In this document: positions 54,496 through 62,812 of the stretch, piece by piece | How positions within the stretch are numbered: position 1 is the stretch's first letter | Layout of the letters: each line of letters opens with the position of its first letter | NCBI GenBank assembly: GCA_017556705.1 | Contig: JAFYMG010000016.1 | Span: forward strand, 1-64,000 | Direction of reading: 5' to 3' | From: Paludibacteraceae bacterium | GTDB taxonomy: Bacteria; Bacteroidota; Bacteroidia; Bacteroidales; Paludibacteraceae | Length of the DNA stretch: 64,000 nucleotides | Notes under the pieces: generated by a model | The model's database searches: none | Seen by the model: only the letters and a program-made list of their open reading frames with translations | Told to the model about the DNA's origin: nothing | Position numbers and translations under genes: made by a program

Positions 54496-57400
54496 TTATA
54501 CTTCCACTTTATATTGCAACACTTCATCCATCTGTAACTCTTGCAAGGTATGGAATAATTCGGAAGTCATACGAATAGGACTTGCATTGAAAGTGATCAC
54601 ATTTTGTTTGATATTGTCGAAGATTTGTACATGTAGTGGCGTCTCTCCCGGATGTTGTTGGGTAACCTCTAACAATGCGTCAATCAAGTCAGGTTGCACA
54701 TTCTCTATTGGAATCTGCAAGGTAATGCTACGTAGATCTTGTTGTGCATCCTTGATCATTTGTACTTGTTGTAATGCAAACTCGTACTCAGCCTCTTCCG
54801 TAGGTTTGGGTTTGAAGAATTTGAATTGTGCACCACGTTGTTGTATGATTCCACTTAAATATACATACACGTTTGGCTTGAGTAAGGCAGCAAATTTTTG
54901 GTATGTCTCGCCAAAAGCACTAAACTGATAACTTCCTGTATAATCTTCGATGGTATATTTACCCCATGGGTTACCTTTTTGTGATGTACGATCTTCGGCC
55001 GCCACAATGATACCACCTAGATGCAATGGTTGCCCAGCATGTTGTTCGATCCATTGATTAGGAGTGAGTTTTTCTTTTTCTTCTTCCTCCTCGTTATCAT
55101 TATTCTCTTTGCTTTGGGGCGAAGCTGCATTGCGTGCAGTAGGACTACTCCATGCATCAAATTGATTCATTTCTTCTGCGGTAGTATTACATAGTTTGCG
55201 CACTTCGAACTCCCATTCATCCAATGGGTGAGCCGAGAGGAAGATGCCAATAAGGTCTTTCTCTTTATTGAGTCGTTCAATGGCTGACCAGCGTGGTACA
55301 ACTGGTAATTCGGGACGTTGCACTTCGACACCAAAGCCTCCGAGGTCATCAAAGAGTGAAATAGAACGCTCTTGCTTGTCTTGTTGGAAACGGTTACCGT
55401 AGCGCATAATCACCTCAAGTATGTTTTCTCCTTTGGTGTTGCTGCCAAAAAGTTGTTCGCGATAAAAGCCTTCGAAGCAGTCGAAGGCACCTGCTAAAGC
55501 CAAACTTTCCACTGTTTTGCGGTTGCAGGCTTGCAAGTTGACACGCTCCAAGAAGTCGAACAAATCTTTATACTTGCCATTCTTCTCTCGTTCTTGTATA
55601 ATAGCCTCTACTGCACCTTCACCTACACCTTTTACGCCGCCCAGTCCAAAGCGTACATCGCCCTTGCTGTTGACGGTGAAGTTCATCTCTGATTCATTCA
55701 CATCTGGTGCAAGTACAGATATCTTCATGGCCTTGCATTCATCCATGAATTTGGTTACATCCTTGATGTCATCTTTCGCCACGGTCAAGTTGGCTGCCAT
55801 AAACTCGGCAGGATAGTGTGCTTTTAGATATGCTGTTTGGTAGGCTATCCACGAGTAGCATGCAGCATGCGATTTGTTGAACGCATACGATGCAAACTTC
55901 TCCCAATCGGCCCAAATCTTCTCTAAGGTTTTTTCATCGTGTCCGTTAGCCTTACCACCATTGATAAATTTAGGTTTTAATTCTGCCAGCATGGCCATAA
56001 TCTTCTTACCCATTGCCTTACGCAATTGGTCGCTCTCGCCACGAGTGAAATTAGCCAATAGACGCGATAGTAACATCACCTGCTCTTGATATACCGTCAC
56101 ACCATAAGTGTCTTTGAGGTATTTCTCCATCACAGGAATGTCATATGTTACAGGCTCTTTGCCGTGTTTGCGGCGGATAAACTGTGGAATATAATCCATT
56201 GGACCTGGGCGATAGAGGGCATTCATCGCAATGAGGTCGCCCATCACGGTAGGCTTGAGTTCCTTCATATACTTGCGCATACCTGCCGACTCAAACTGAA
56301 ATACACCCACTGTTCTTCCCTCTTGGAATAATTTATAGGTCTCAGGATCTTCTATGGAAATATGGTCAATATCAATATCAATATTGTGGGCTTTTTTGAT
56401 ATTCTTTAGACATTCCTTGATAATAGTTAGGGTTTTTAATCCGAGGAAGTCCATCTTGATCAATCCCACACTTTCTACTACATGTCCATCGTATTCAGTT
56501 ACCAATACGCGTTTACCTGTCGCTTTATCTTCTACTGTACTCAGTGGCGCGAACTTGGTCAAATCATCTGCACCAATGATCACACCACAGGCATGTACGC
56601 CCACTTGGCGGATAGTATCTTCTAGTTGCGCAGCATAGGTGAGCATGTTGCGAATCTGTGGCTCATCTCCATTAAGTAGTGTACGTAACTCATCTACATA
56701 CTTGTAGCAATTCTTGAGATTAACCTTAGGTGATTTACCTTTTTCGTCTTTGATATTATCGGGGAAACTACGTTCTGGAATATATCCTTTTATTTCGTTT
56801 ACACGTGCGAGCGGAATACGTTGTACACGCCCTACGTCAGCAATAGCAGATTTAGTAGCCATAGTGCCATAGGTGATGATATGTGCCACATGTGTGTGAC
56901 CATATTTCTCACTTACCCAATCTAGCACTTTGCCGCGTCCTGCATCATCGAAGTCGGTATCAATATCGGGCAAGGAGATACGATCCGGATTCAAGAAACG
57001 TTCAAACAGTAGATCGTATTTCAATGGATCTAAGTCGGTGATACGCAAACAATAAGCCACCACCGATCCCGCTGCACTACCACGACCAGGACCTACGCTC
57101 ACGCCCAATTCCTCACGTGCTGCGCGGATAAAATCCATCACAATCAAGAAGTAACCTGGGAAACCCATGGTCTTCATGATATGCAACTCGAAGTTGATAC
57201 GCTCCTCTTGCTCCTCGGTAAGTGTTTTGCCATAGCGTTCGTGTGCACCCTTGTATGCTAAATGGGCGAGATAGTCAGCCTCCAATTTGATGCGGTATAA
57301 GCGATCGTATCCACCCAATGTCTTTACTTTTTTTTCGGCTTGCTCTTGAGTGAGCACCACGTTGCCATGTTCGTCGCGTGTAAACTCCTCAAAGAGATCT

Positions 57401-58446
57401 TGTTCTGTGAATTTAGCACGATAGCTATCCTCGGTGCCAAACTCTTCAGGAATAGGGAACTTAGGCATCAATGGACCAGAATCAATATCATAGATCTCTA
57501 CCTTATTCATGATTTCGAGTGTGTTCTCCAATGCTTCTGGTATGTCGTTGAAGATCTCTGCCATCTCCTCTTGCGACTTCAACCACTCTTGCTTGGTGTA
57601 GTGCATGCGATTCTCATCGTCAATAAAGTGGTTGGTGGAGACACATACGAGGTGGTCATGTGCTTCAGCATGCTCTTCTTCTACGAAGTGTACGTCATTG
57701 GTAGCGATGACCTTTATACCATGTTTTTTTGCCAATCGCACCAGCACAGGATTCACCTCTCGTTGTACTTGATAGACGTGTTGATCTGCACCTTCTTTGG
57801 TGGTTTGGTGGCGTTGGATCTCAATATAATAATCCTCTCCAAAAAGATTCTTGTACCATTGAATGGTTTCTTCTGCTGCTTGGAAAGCATCATCATTTCC
57901 TCCGTTGGCTAGTCCCTCCATAATTTTCTGTGGCAACTCACCACCCAAACATGCAGAGCAGCAGATTACACCATCGTGGAATTCTTCCAACAGGTCGCGG
58001 TCGATACGAGGACGGCGATAGTAACTATCTTCCATAAAACTGGCGCTCACAATCTTACACAGATTACGATAACCTTGCATATTCTTTGCCAGTAGGATCA
58101 AGTGCCAACCACTTTGGTCCACGATATATGCTTTGCCTTCAGCATTGATAGCCTTGAGGTCCTTATCGCGTTGCAGACGACTACGGCGCGCACAATATGC
58201 TTCTACGCCTACGATAGGCTTGAAAGGCACGAATTCTTTCCCTTCATCTACTGCTTTCTCTTTGAGTTTTTTGTTTGCTTTTTTACAATAGTCAAGTAGT
58301 TCTTTAATACCATACATACATCCGTGATCTGTGAGTGCAATAGCGGGCATACCCAATCGGATAGCTTTATCTACCAAATTGGGCACCTTGCTCATTCCGT
58401 CCAACACGGAGTAGTGTGAGTGTACGTGTAAATGCGTAAAATTCAT
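54496..58446 (-). CDS. dnaE: DNA polymerase III subunit alpha
   Basis: Replicative polymerase of the C family, 1316 residues. N-terminal PHP domain (THLHVHSHYSVLDG), the palm catalytic aspartates in LPDIDTDFDD (about 491-500), thumb/fingers, helix-hairpin-helix (GLGGVKGVGEGAVEAI) and a C-terminal OB domain (PLHLGGIIVAAEDR). An acidic linker with NNDNEEEEEKEK (about 1110-1125) precedes the OB domain; the neighbouring SSPTARNAASPQSK may derive from a repeat, which would explain the slightly long protein. Followed by rarA upstream on the same strand. Confidence 0.97.
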   Translation of the reverse strand: MNFTHLHVHSHYSVLDGMSKVPNLVDKAIRLGMPAIALTDHGCMYGIKELLDYCKKANKKLKEKAVDEGKEFVPFKPIVGVEAYCARRSRLQRDKDLKAINAEGKAYIVDQSGWHLILLAKNMQGYRNLCKIVSASFMEDSYYRRPRIDRDLLEEFHDGVICCSACLGGELPQKIMEGLANGGNDDAFQAAEETIQWYKNLFGEDYYIEIQRHQTTKEGADQHVYQVQREVNPVLVRLAKKHGIKVIATNDVHFVEEEHAEAHDHLVCVSTNHFIDDENRMHYTKQEWLKSQEEMAEIFNDIPEALENTLEIMNKVEIYDIDSGPLMPKFPIPEEFGTEDSYRAKFTEQDLFEEFTRDEHGNVVLTQEQAEKKVKTLGGYDRLYRIKLEADYLAHLAYKGAHERYGKTLTEEQEERINFELHIMKTMGFPGYFLIVMDFIRAAREELGVSVGPGRGSAAGSVVAYCLRITDLDPLKYDLLFERFLNPDRISLPDIDTDFDDAGRGKVLDWVSEKYGHTHVAHIITYGTMATKSAIADVGRVQRIPLARVNEIKGYIPERSFPDNIKDEKGKSPKVNLKNCYKYVDELRTLLNGDEPQIRNMLTYAAQLEDTIRQVGVHACGVIIGADDLTKFAPLSTVEDKATGKRVLVTEYDGHVVESVGLIKMDFLGLKTLTIIKECLKNIKKAHNIDIDIDHISIEDPETYKLFQEGRTVGVFQFESAGMRKYMKELKPTVMGDLIAMNALYRPGPMDYIPQFIRRKHGKEPVTYDIPVMEKYLKDTYGVTVYQEQVMLLSRLLANFTRGESDQLRKAMGKKIMAMLAELKPKFINGGKANGHDEKTLEKIWADWEKFASYAFNKSHAACYSWIAYQTAYLKAHYPAEFMAANLTVAKDDIKDVTKFMDECKAMKISVLAPDVNESEMNFTVNSKGDVRFGLGGVKGVGEGAVEAIIQEREKNGKYKDLFDFLERVNLQACNRKTVESLALAGAFDCFEGFYREQLFGSNTKGENILEVIMRYGNRFQQDKQERSISLFDDLGGFGVEVQRPELPVVPRWSAIERLNKEKDLIGIFLSAHPLDEWEFEVRKLCNTTAEEMNQFDAWSSPTARNAASPQSKENNDNEEEEEKEKLTPNQWIEQHAGQPLHLGGIIVAAEDRTSQKGNPWGKYTIEDYTGSYQFSAFGETYQKFAALLKPNVYVYLSGIIQQRGAQFKFFKPKPTEEAEYEFALQQVQMIKDAQQDLRSITLQIPIENVQPDLIDALLEVTQQHPGETPLHVQIFDNIKQNVITFNASPIRMTSELFHTLQELQMDEVLQYKVEV

Positions 58447-58481
58447 AATGTAAAATAATGTAAGCTTTAGGATTAATGGTT

Positions 58482-59798
58482 CTATTCTTTCTCTTTATCT
58501 CCCCATAGGTATTTCATCCACTCGGCCATTTTTTGCTCTTGTGGACTACCTTGTGCGTACCACAATTGTGTACCCTGCAATGCATCGGGCATAAACTGCT
58601 GCTTCACGAAATGATTTGGAAAATCGTGAGCGTACTTATATCCATCTCCATATCCCAATTCATCCATCAGTTTGGTAGGAGCATTGCGTAAATGCAATGG
58701 CACAGGCAAATTACCTGTCTTTTCTACCAACCCCAACGCCTGATTGATAGCCAGGTATGCTGAGTTAGACTTCTGTGAAGTTGCTAGATATACCGTTGCC
58801 ATTGCCAATGGGATACGTCCCTCGGGCCAACCTATCTTCTGTAGCGTGTCAAAACATGCATTCGCTACCAACATCGCATTAGGGTTAGCCAAACCAATAT
58901 CTTCGGTTGCAGAGATCACCAATCGTCGAGCGATGAACTTAGGATCTTCTCCCGCAGCCACCATTCTAGCCAACCAATACAATGCAGCATCTGGGTCGCT
59001 GCCGCGGATGGATTTGATAAATGCAGAGATTATATCGTAGTGCAACTCGCCATCCTTATCGTATGCCACTGGATTTTGCTGCAGTTGTCTGGTTACTGTT
59101 TCATTATCAATTACCTTGACACCAGAGTTGGTAACAAGTTCTATGATATTCAGTAGTTTGCGTGCATCTCCACCCGAATAGCGGAGAATACTTTCGGTCT
59201 CTTTTATTTCAATGTCAAGTGAACAAATATGCTCATCTTCAGTCACAGCGCGGTGGAGCAATTCTAGCAAATCAGTTTTTTCTAGCGACTTGAGCACATA
59301 TACTTGACAACGGCTCAGTAGTGGTGTAATGACCTCAAATGATGGGTTTTCGGTAGTTGCGCCAATCAGTGTGATCGTTCCCTCCTCTACTGCACCTAAT
59401 AGACTATCTTGTTGTGACTTAGAAAAACGATGAATCTCGTCAATAAATAATATGGCCCGTCTATCGCCTTTCGCCTCATCTCCTTCTTGCTTTATCGCAT
59501 TAGCAGCAAACAAACCACTATTTGCTGCTGCATATCGTTTGGCTTTTTCAATGATTTCGCGTACTTCTTTCACACCGCTAGTAACGGCTGATAGGGTATA
59601 GAATGGACGCTCTAACTCGTGCGCAATGATGCGCGCGAGCGTGGTTTTGCCCACGCCAGGAGGTCCCCAAAGGATAAACGACGACAAACTGCCGCGTTCT
59701 ATCATCTGACGAAGGATCGCTCCTTCGCCCACCAAATGGCGTTGACCTATGTATTCTTTCAGCGTCTTCGGACGCAATCTCTCTGCTAATGGTAACAT
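58482..59798 (-). CDS. rarA: Replication-associated recombination protein A (MgsA/WRNIP1 family)
   Basis: AAA+ ATPase acting at stalled forks, 438 residues. Walker A GPPGVGKTT (about 45-53), Walker B ILFIDEIHR, sensor 1 ATTENPSFE, sensor 2 region SGGDARKLLN. Between Walker A and B residues about 103-113 (KQEGDEAKGDR) are encoded by the GGCGATGAGGCGA word. Next to dnaE and recN on one strand, forming a replication/repair group. Confidence 0.95.
   Translation of the reverse strand: MLPLAERLRPKTLKEYIGQRHLVGEGAILRQMIERGSLSSFILWGPPGVGKTTLARIIAHELERPFYTLSAVTSGVKEVREIIEKAKRYAAANSGLFAANAIKQEGDEAKGDRRAILFIDEIHRFSKSQQDSLLGAVEEGTITLIGATTENPSFEVITPLLSRCQVYVLKSLEKTDLLELLHRAVTEDEHICSLDIEIKETESILRYSGGDARKLLNIIELVTNSGVKVIDNETVTRQLQQNPVAYDKDGELHYDIISAFIKSIRGSDPDAALYWLARMVAAGEDPKFIARRLVISATEDIGLANPNAMLVANACFDTLQKIGWPEGRIPLAMATVYLATSQKSNSAYLAINQALGLVEKTGNLPVPLHLRNAPTKLMDELGYGDGYKYAHDFPNHFVKQQFMPDALQGTQLWYAQGSPQEQKMAEWMKYLWGDKEKE
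59459..59490. repeat. GGCGA word insertion in rarA
   Basis: TATCGCCTTTCGCCTCATCT on the plus strand; the same words as in recQ (9250) and recN (60307). It adds about 11 codons between Walker A and B. Confidence 0.6.
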
Positions 59799-59844
59799 AT
59801 ATCCCTGCCTCTAACCTTTAACCTCTCGCCTCTAACCTTTTGCC
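59799..59844. repeat. GCCTCTAACCTTTAACCTCTCGCC word array between rarA and recN
   Basis: Three to four words (CTCTAACCTTT, AACCTCTCGCC, TCTAACCTTTTGCC) fill the 46-bp gap and reach the recN stop codon. Confidence 0.85.
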
Positions 59845-61443
59845 TCAAATACTGCGCATCTTCTCAATTTCCGTCTCATGCTCTGCATCAGAGAGCGCAC
59901 GGATATGTGTCTCTGTACGAACATCCGTATCCTTTTTATACACCAGATAATGGTGCTCGCCGCGGGCTGCCACTTGAGGTAGGTGAGTGATTGCTATTAT
60001 TTGTCGGCTGTCTGCCATCTGTCGCATAATCTCGCCCATCTGACTAGCGATCGCGCCACTGACACCGGTATCTATCTCATCAAAGATGATGGTTGGCAAT
60101 CCGTTGCTGCTAGCGATCAGTGATTTGATACATAGCATCAAACGGCTGATCTCACCGCCAGAGGCTACATCTGCCACACGACGAAGCGACTGATTCAAGT
60201 TAGCTGCAAACATAAACTGCACATTATCTCTACCCGTCTCAGTAAAGTCATCAGTAGGTTGAATATCCACTGCTACATTTGCATGTGGTACGCCCAATCG
60301 CTGCATGTCTTCGATGAGGCGAGAGGCTATGAGGCTACAAGGCGAAAGGCGGGAAACTGTGAGGGCTTCTGCTGCACTCGATAGCACACAGTGCGCAGTA
60401 TCCACATCCCTTTGCAAACGAGCCAAGTCTTCGTCTATGTTCTCAATACGTTCCACCTGTGTGGCGTACTCATCACGCATCGTGATAAGCTCATCTACAG
60501 TCTGCACGTGATGCTTCTTCATCAGTGTCTGTAGCATGCTAATACGCTCTTGCACTTGTTCCAAACGCATAGGATCGCGCTCCGTGCAATCGTATAAACG
60601 TTGTATATCGGATACAATATCCTTGAGCTCAATTTCTACACTATCCAATCGTTCTGCCAATGTAGAATCGGCATCGGATAATCGGGTAGAGTGGAGCAAG
60701 GACAATGCACCACTGTCGCTGTCCAATTGCTGCAGTGCTTGTGCCAATGAGGCTTGTATCTCCTCTGCATGAGATAGACGGTATTCCTCTTCTTCCAGTT
60801 CTTCCATCTCGCCTTCTATCAACTGCGCTTCTACCAGTTGGTTGTACTGCCATTGCAGATAATCGGCATCGGCTTGTGCTTTCTTGGCGATGGCTTGCGC
60901 TTCGCGCAGAGTAGCAGTAGCTTGTAAGTAAGCAGTATATGCGTCGCTATATGCTTCGCGCTCTGCGGTATTGCCTGCGATGGCGTCCACTACCTGGATC
61001 TGGAATAGGTCATCGCCAATCATTAGACTCTCGTGTTGCGAGTGGATGTCAATCAGTTGTCTTGCTAAGGTCTTAAGTTCGGCTTGGGTTACCACCTCAT
61101 CGTTTACAAACGAACGCGAACGCCCATTGGCACTCAGTTCACGGCGGATGATAATCTCCTTGCCTTTAAACTGTAGCTCCACAGGAGCGTCCTCTAAACT
61201 ATAGGCAGCGTTGCTGCCGTCCTCTCTCGCTACAGGCGCGAATGTTGCTTCTATGATACATTTATCCTCGCCCTCAGTGATGCTCTTAATATCGGCACGA
61301 GCACCCATCACAAGATTAAGCGCACCAAGAATGATACTCTTACCAGCACCAGTCTCACCTGTCATTACGGAAAAGCCCTCATGGAAATCAATATCCAAGT
61401 GGCTAATCAGCGCATAATTTCGTATGTGTAAATGCGTCAGCAT
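59845..61443 (-). CDS. recN: DNA repair protein RecN
   Basis: SMC-like ATPase for double-strand break repair. 532 residues, about 20 shorter than usual. Walker A is TGETGAGKSII, then a coiled coil (about 150-350), signature SGGEISRLML and Walker B TIIFDEIDTGVSG. Residues about 71-90 and 362-379 are repeat-encoded. The protein ends in EIEKMRSI, where relatives continue for about 18 residues; the stop codon lies at the edge of the intergenic word array, so an insertion may have removed the tail. Confidence 0.94.
   Translation of the reverse strand: MLTHLHIRNYALISHLDIDFHEGFSVMTGETGAGKSIILGALNLVMGARADIKSITEGEDKCIIEATFAPVAREDGSNAAYSLEDAPVELQFKGKEIIIRRELSANGRSRSFVNDEVVTQAELKTLARQLIDIHSQHESLMIGDDLFQIQVVDAIAGNTAEREAYSDAYTAYLQATATLREAQAIAKKAQADADYLQWQYNQLVEAQLIEGEMEELEEEEYRLSHAEEIQASLAQALQQLDSDSGALSLLHSTRLSDADSTLAERLDSVEIELKDIVSDIQRLYDCTERDPMRLEQVQERISMLQTLMKKHHVQTVDELITMRDEYATQVERIENIDEDLARLQRDVDTAHCVLSSAAEALTVSRLSPCSLIASRLIEDMQRLGVPHANVAVDIQPTDDFTETGRDNVQFMFAANLNQSLRRVADVASGGEISRLMLCIKSLIASSNGLPTIIFDEIDTGVSGAIASQMGEIMRQMADSRQIIAITHLPQVAARGEHHYLVYKKDTDVRTETHIRALSDAEHETEIEKMRSI
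60307..60358. repeat. GATGAGGCGAGAGGCTATGAGG words in recN
   Basis: GATGAGGCGAGAGGC, TATGAGGCTACAAGGCGAAA and GGCGGG encode SRLSPCSLIASRLIED on the other strand. Lies at the end of the coiled-coil region. Confidence 0.7.
61167..61230. repeat. TTTAGAGGACGC double hairpin module inserted in frame in recN
   Basis: Reading the minus strand: GAGAGGACGGCAGC-AA-CGCTGCC, then TATAGTTTAGAGGACGCTCC, TGT, GGAGC and TACAG. Two complete modules identical in plan to those at 25200 and 47072. They encode REDGSNAAYSLEDAPVEL in the N-terminal head. Confidence 0.85.
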
Positions 61444-61478
61444 CCCTTCTTGCCTCTAAACCCTAAACCTTAAACAGT
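61443..61478. repeat. CTCTAAACCCTAAACCTTAAAC words
   Basis: A TTTAGAG word array in the 37-bp gap between recN and the small acidic protein gene. Confidence 0.65.
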
Positions 61479-61480
61479 TA

Positions 61481-61834
61481 TCACTCCTCTTCGTAGTATC
61501 CTTGTTCAATGCCGTATTGCAGTTCGCCATCCATGATCATCTGCAATTGCTCGCTAGTGAGTGGACGACCAAGTGCTTTGGTCTGCTCTAGTAGGTAGTT
61601 GAGTTGCTCTGTCTCGTCTATTTCACCCTCGAGATAGGTCACCTCGTCGGTATTATCTTCCTCTTGCAAAAGACCTTGTGATACGAGGTAATCATCCATC
61701 AAATCCAGTACCATCAGTACATCTGCTTGAGTCATTCCTCCGCGGTCTTCTGCAGGGATAAGATTCCAAATATACTCCAGTTGTTGTTTCTCCTCAGCAT
61801 CCATCAAACTGAGTTCAATTGTCGAATTTGCCAT
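61481..61834 (-). CDS. Small acidic protein of unknown function
   Basis: 117 residues from ATG 61834. Very acidic, mostly helical, no known motif (AEEKQQLEYIWNLIPAEDR, VLMVLDLMDDYLVSQGLL). Lies upstream of recN, in one transcription unit with recN, rarA and possibly dnaE. It could be a regulatory or structural partner; nothing in the sequence shows which. Confidence 0.8.
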   Translation of the reverse strand: MANSTIELSLMDAEEKQQLEYIWNLIPAEDRGGMTQADVLMVLDLMDDYLVSQGLLQEEDNTDEVTYLEGEIDETEQLNYLLEQTKALGRPLTSEQLQMIMDGELQYGIEQGYYEEE

Positions 61835-61860
61835 AATAATGATGTGTTTTTTTGAAATTG

Positions 61861-61892
61861 TTTGCAAAGTTACAATTTTTTTGCTACCTTTG
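61861..61892 (+). promoter_or_regulatory. Promoter for cdsA, overlapping the opposite promoter
   Basis: TTTG 61861-61864, 20 bases, TACCTTTG 61885-61892. Confidence 0.85.
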
Positions 61893-61896
61893 CAAA
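61865..61896 (-). promoter_or_regulatory. Promoter for the acidic protein-recN unit, overlapping the cdsA promoter
   Basis: Minus strand TTTG (61896-61893), 20 bases, TAACTTTG (61872-61865). The -7 box of each promoter is next to the -33 box of the other. Confidence 0.85.
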
Positions 61897-61922
61897 TTAT
61901 TTGACAAAAAAAACAACAAAGT

Positions 61923-62768
61923 ATGAATAATTTCTTTACACGTACATTGTCTGCTATAGTATACGCAGGTTTGGTGATAGGTAGTATATTGGTGCAACCT
62001 GCTTGTTTCGGCGGTCATCCGCTGTTGTTTGGTGTGTTGATGATGATTATTAGTGCCTTGGCAGTAAGAGAGTTTCATGCTTTGGTGAACTCGGATATCA
62101 AGACAACCACCTATGCTATGATGGCTGGTGTATTGCTTTTTGCTACCTTATATTTCCTCTTTTATGGCGATTTTATTTGGCGTGGATTGCTGGTGGCATA
62201 TGTAGCAATTATGCTACTTGCTCTCATCACCCATCTTTTCCGTCCGCAGGTGCAGCCTATTCAATCGTGGGGCAATCTGTGTGCAGGGCAGATGATGATT
62301 GCATTGCCATTTGCATTGATGACTGGGGTACTGATGCACAGCAAGTGGCTGATGTTGGCATTGTTTATCCTGATATGGGTGAATGATAGTGGTGCGTATA
62401 TTGTGGGCAGTTTGATGGCAAAGCGCAAAGGCGGCAATCATAAGATGTTTCCTCGCGTGAGTCCAGCGAAGTCATGGGAAGGTTTGATAGGAGGATTTAT
62501 CTTCGATTTGATTGCAGGTTATGTGTTCTTCCGCATAGGTTGGACTGCTGATATGGGCCTAACCAATAGTCTGTTTTTTGCATTGGCAGTAGGTGTGTTT
62601 GGCACTTTGGGCGACTTGATGGAGAGCCTCTTTAAACGTACTTTGGGCGTGAAAGATTCGGGTAAATTTATGCCTGGACATGGTGGCGTATTGGATCGTT
62701 TTGATAGCCTCTTGCTTGCCGTGCCAGTGGTATATTTCTTCTTTGTATATTTACCAACACTTCTCTAA
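61923..62768 (+). CDS. cdsA: Phosphatidate cytidylyltransferase
   Basis: Makes CDP-diacylglycerol for phospholipid synthesis in the inner membrane. 281 residues, about eight transmembrane segments. The family signature SPAKSWEGLIGGF (about 180-192) and the C-terminal KDSGKFMPGHGGVLDRFDSLL with the metal-binding acids are complete. Precedes an acyltransferase gene, making a lipid synthesis pair. Confidence 0.97.
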   Translation: MNNFFTRTLSAIVYAGLVIGSILVQPACFGGHPLLFGVLMMIISALAVREFHALVNSDIKTTTYAMMAGVLLFATLYFLFYGDFIWRGLLVAYVAIMLLALITHLFRPQVQPIQSWGNLCAGQMMIALPFALMTGVLMHSKWLMLALFILIWVNDSGAYIVGSLMAKRKGGNHKMFPRVSPAKSWEGLIGGFIFDLIAGYVFFRIGWTADMGLTNSLFFALAVGVFGTLGDLMESLFKRTLGVKDSGKFMPGHGGVLDRFDSLLLAVPVVYFFFVYLPTLL

Positions 62769-62812
62769 ACACTAAACAGTAGTTCGCCTTGCGAGCGTCC
62801 TCTCTAAACAAT
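62765..62812. repeat. CTAAACACTAAAC words with a GTTCGCCTTGCGAGCGTCC module
   Basis: CTAAACACTAAACAGTAG, then TTCGC-CTT-GCGAG-CGTCCTCTCTAAAC. On the other strand it is GTTTAGAGAGGACGC followed by a hairpin. Confidence 0.8.

Noticed and set aside
55100..55152. Repeat insertion in the dnaE linker
   Set aside because: The words CATTGCGTGCAG and GTAGGACTACTCC are suggestive but too degenerate to count as a copy of the module.
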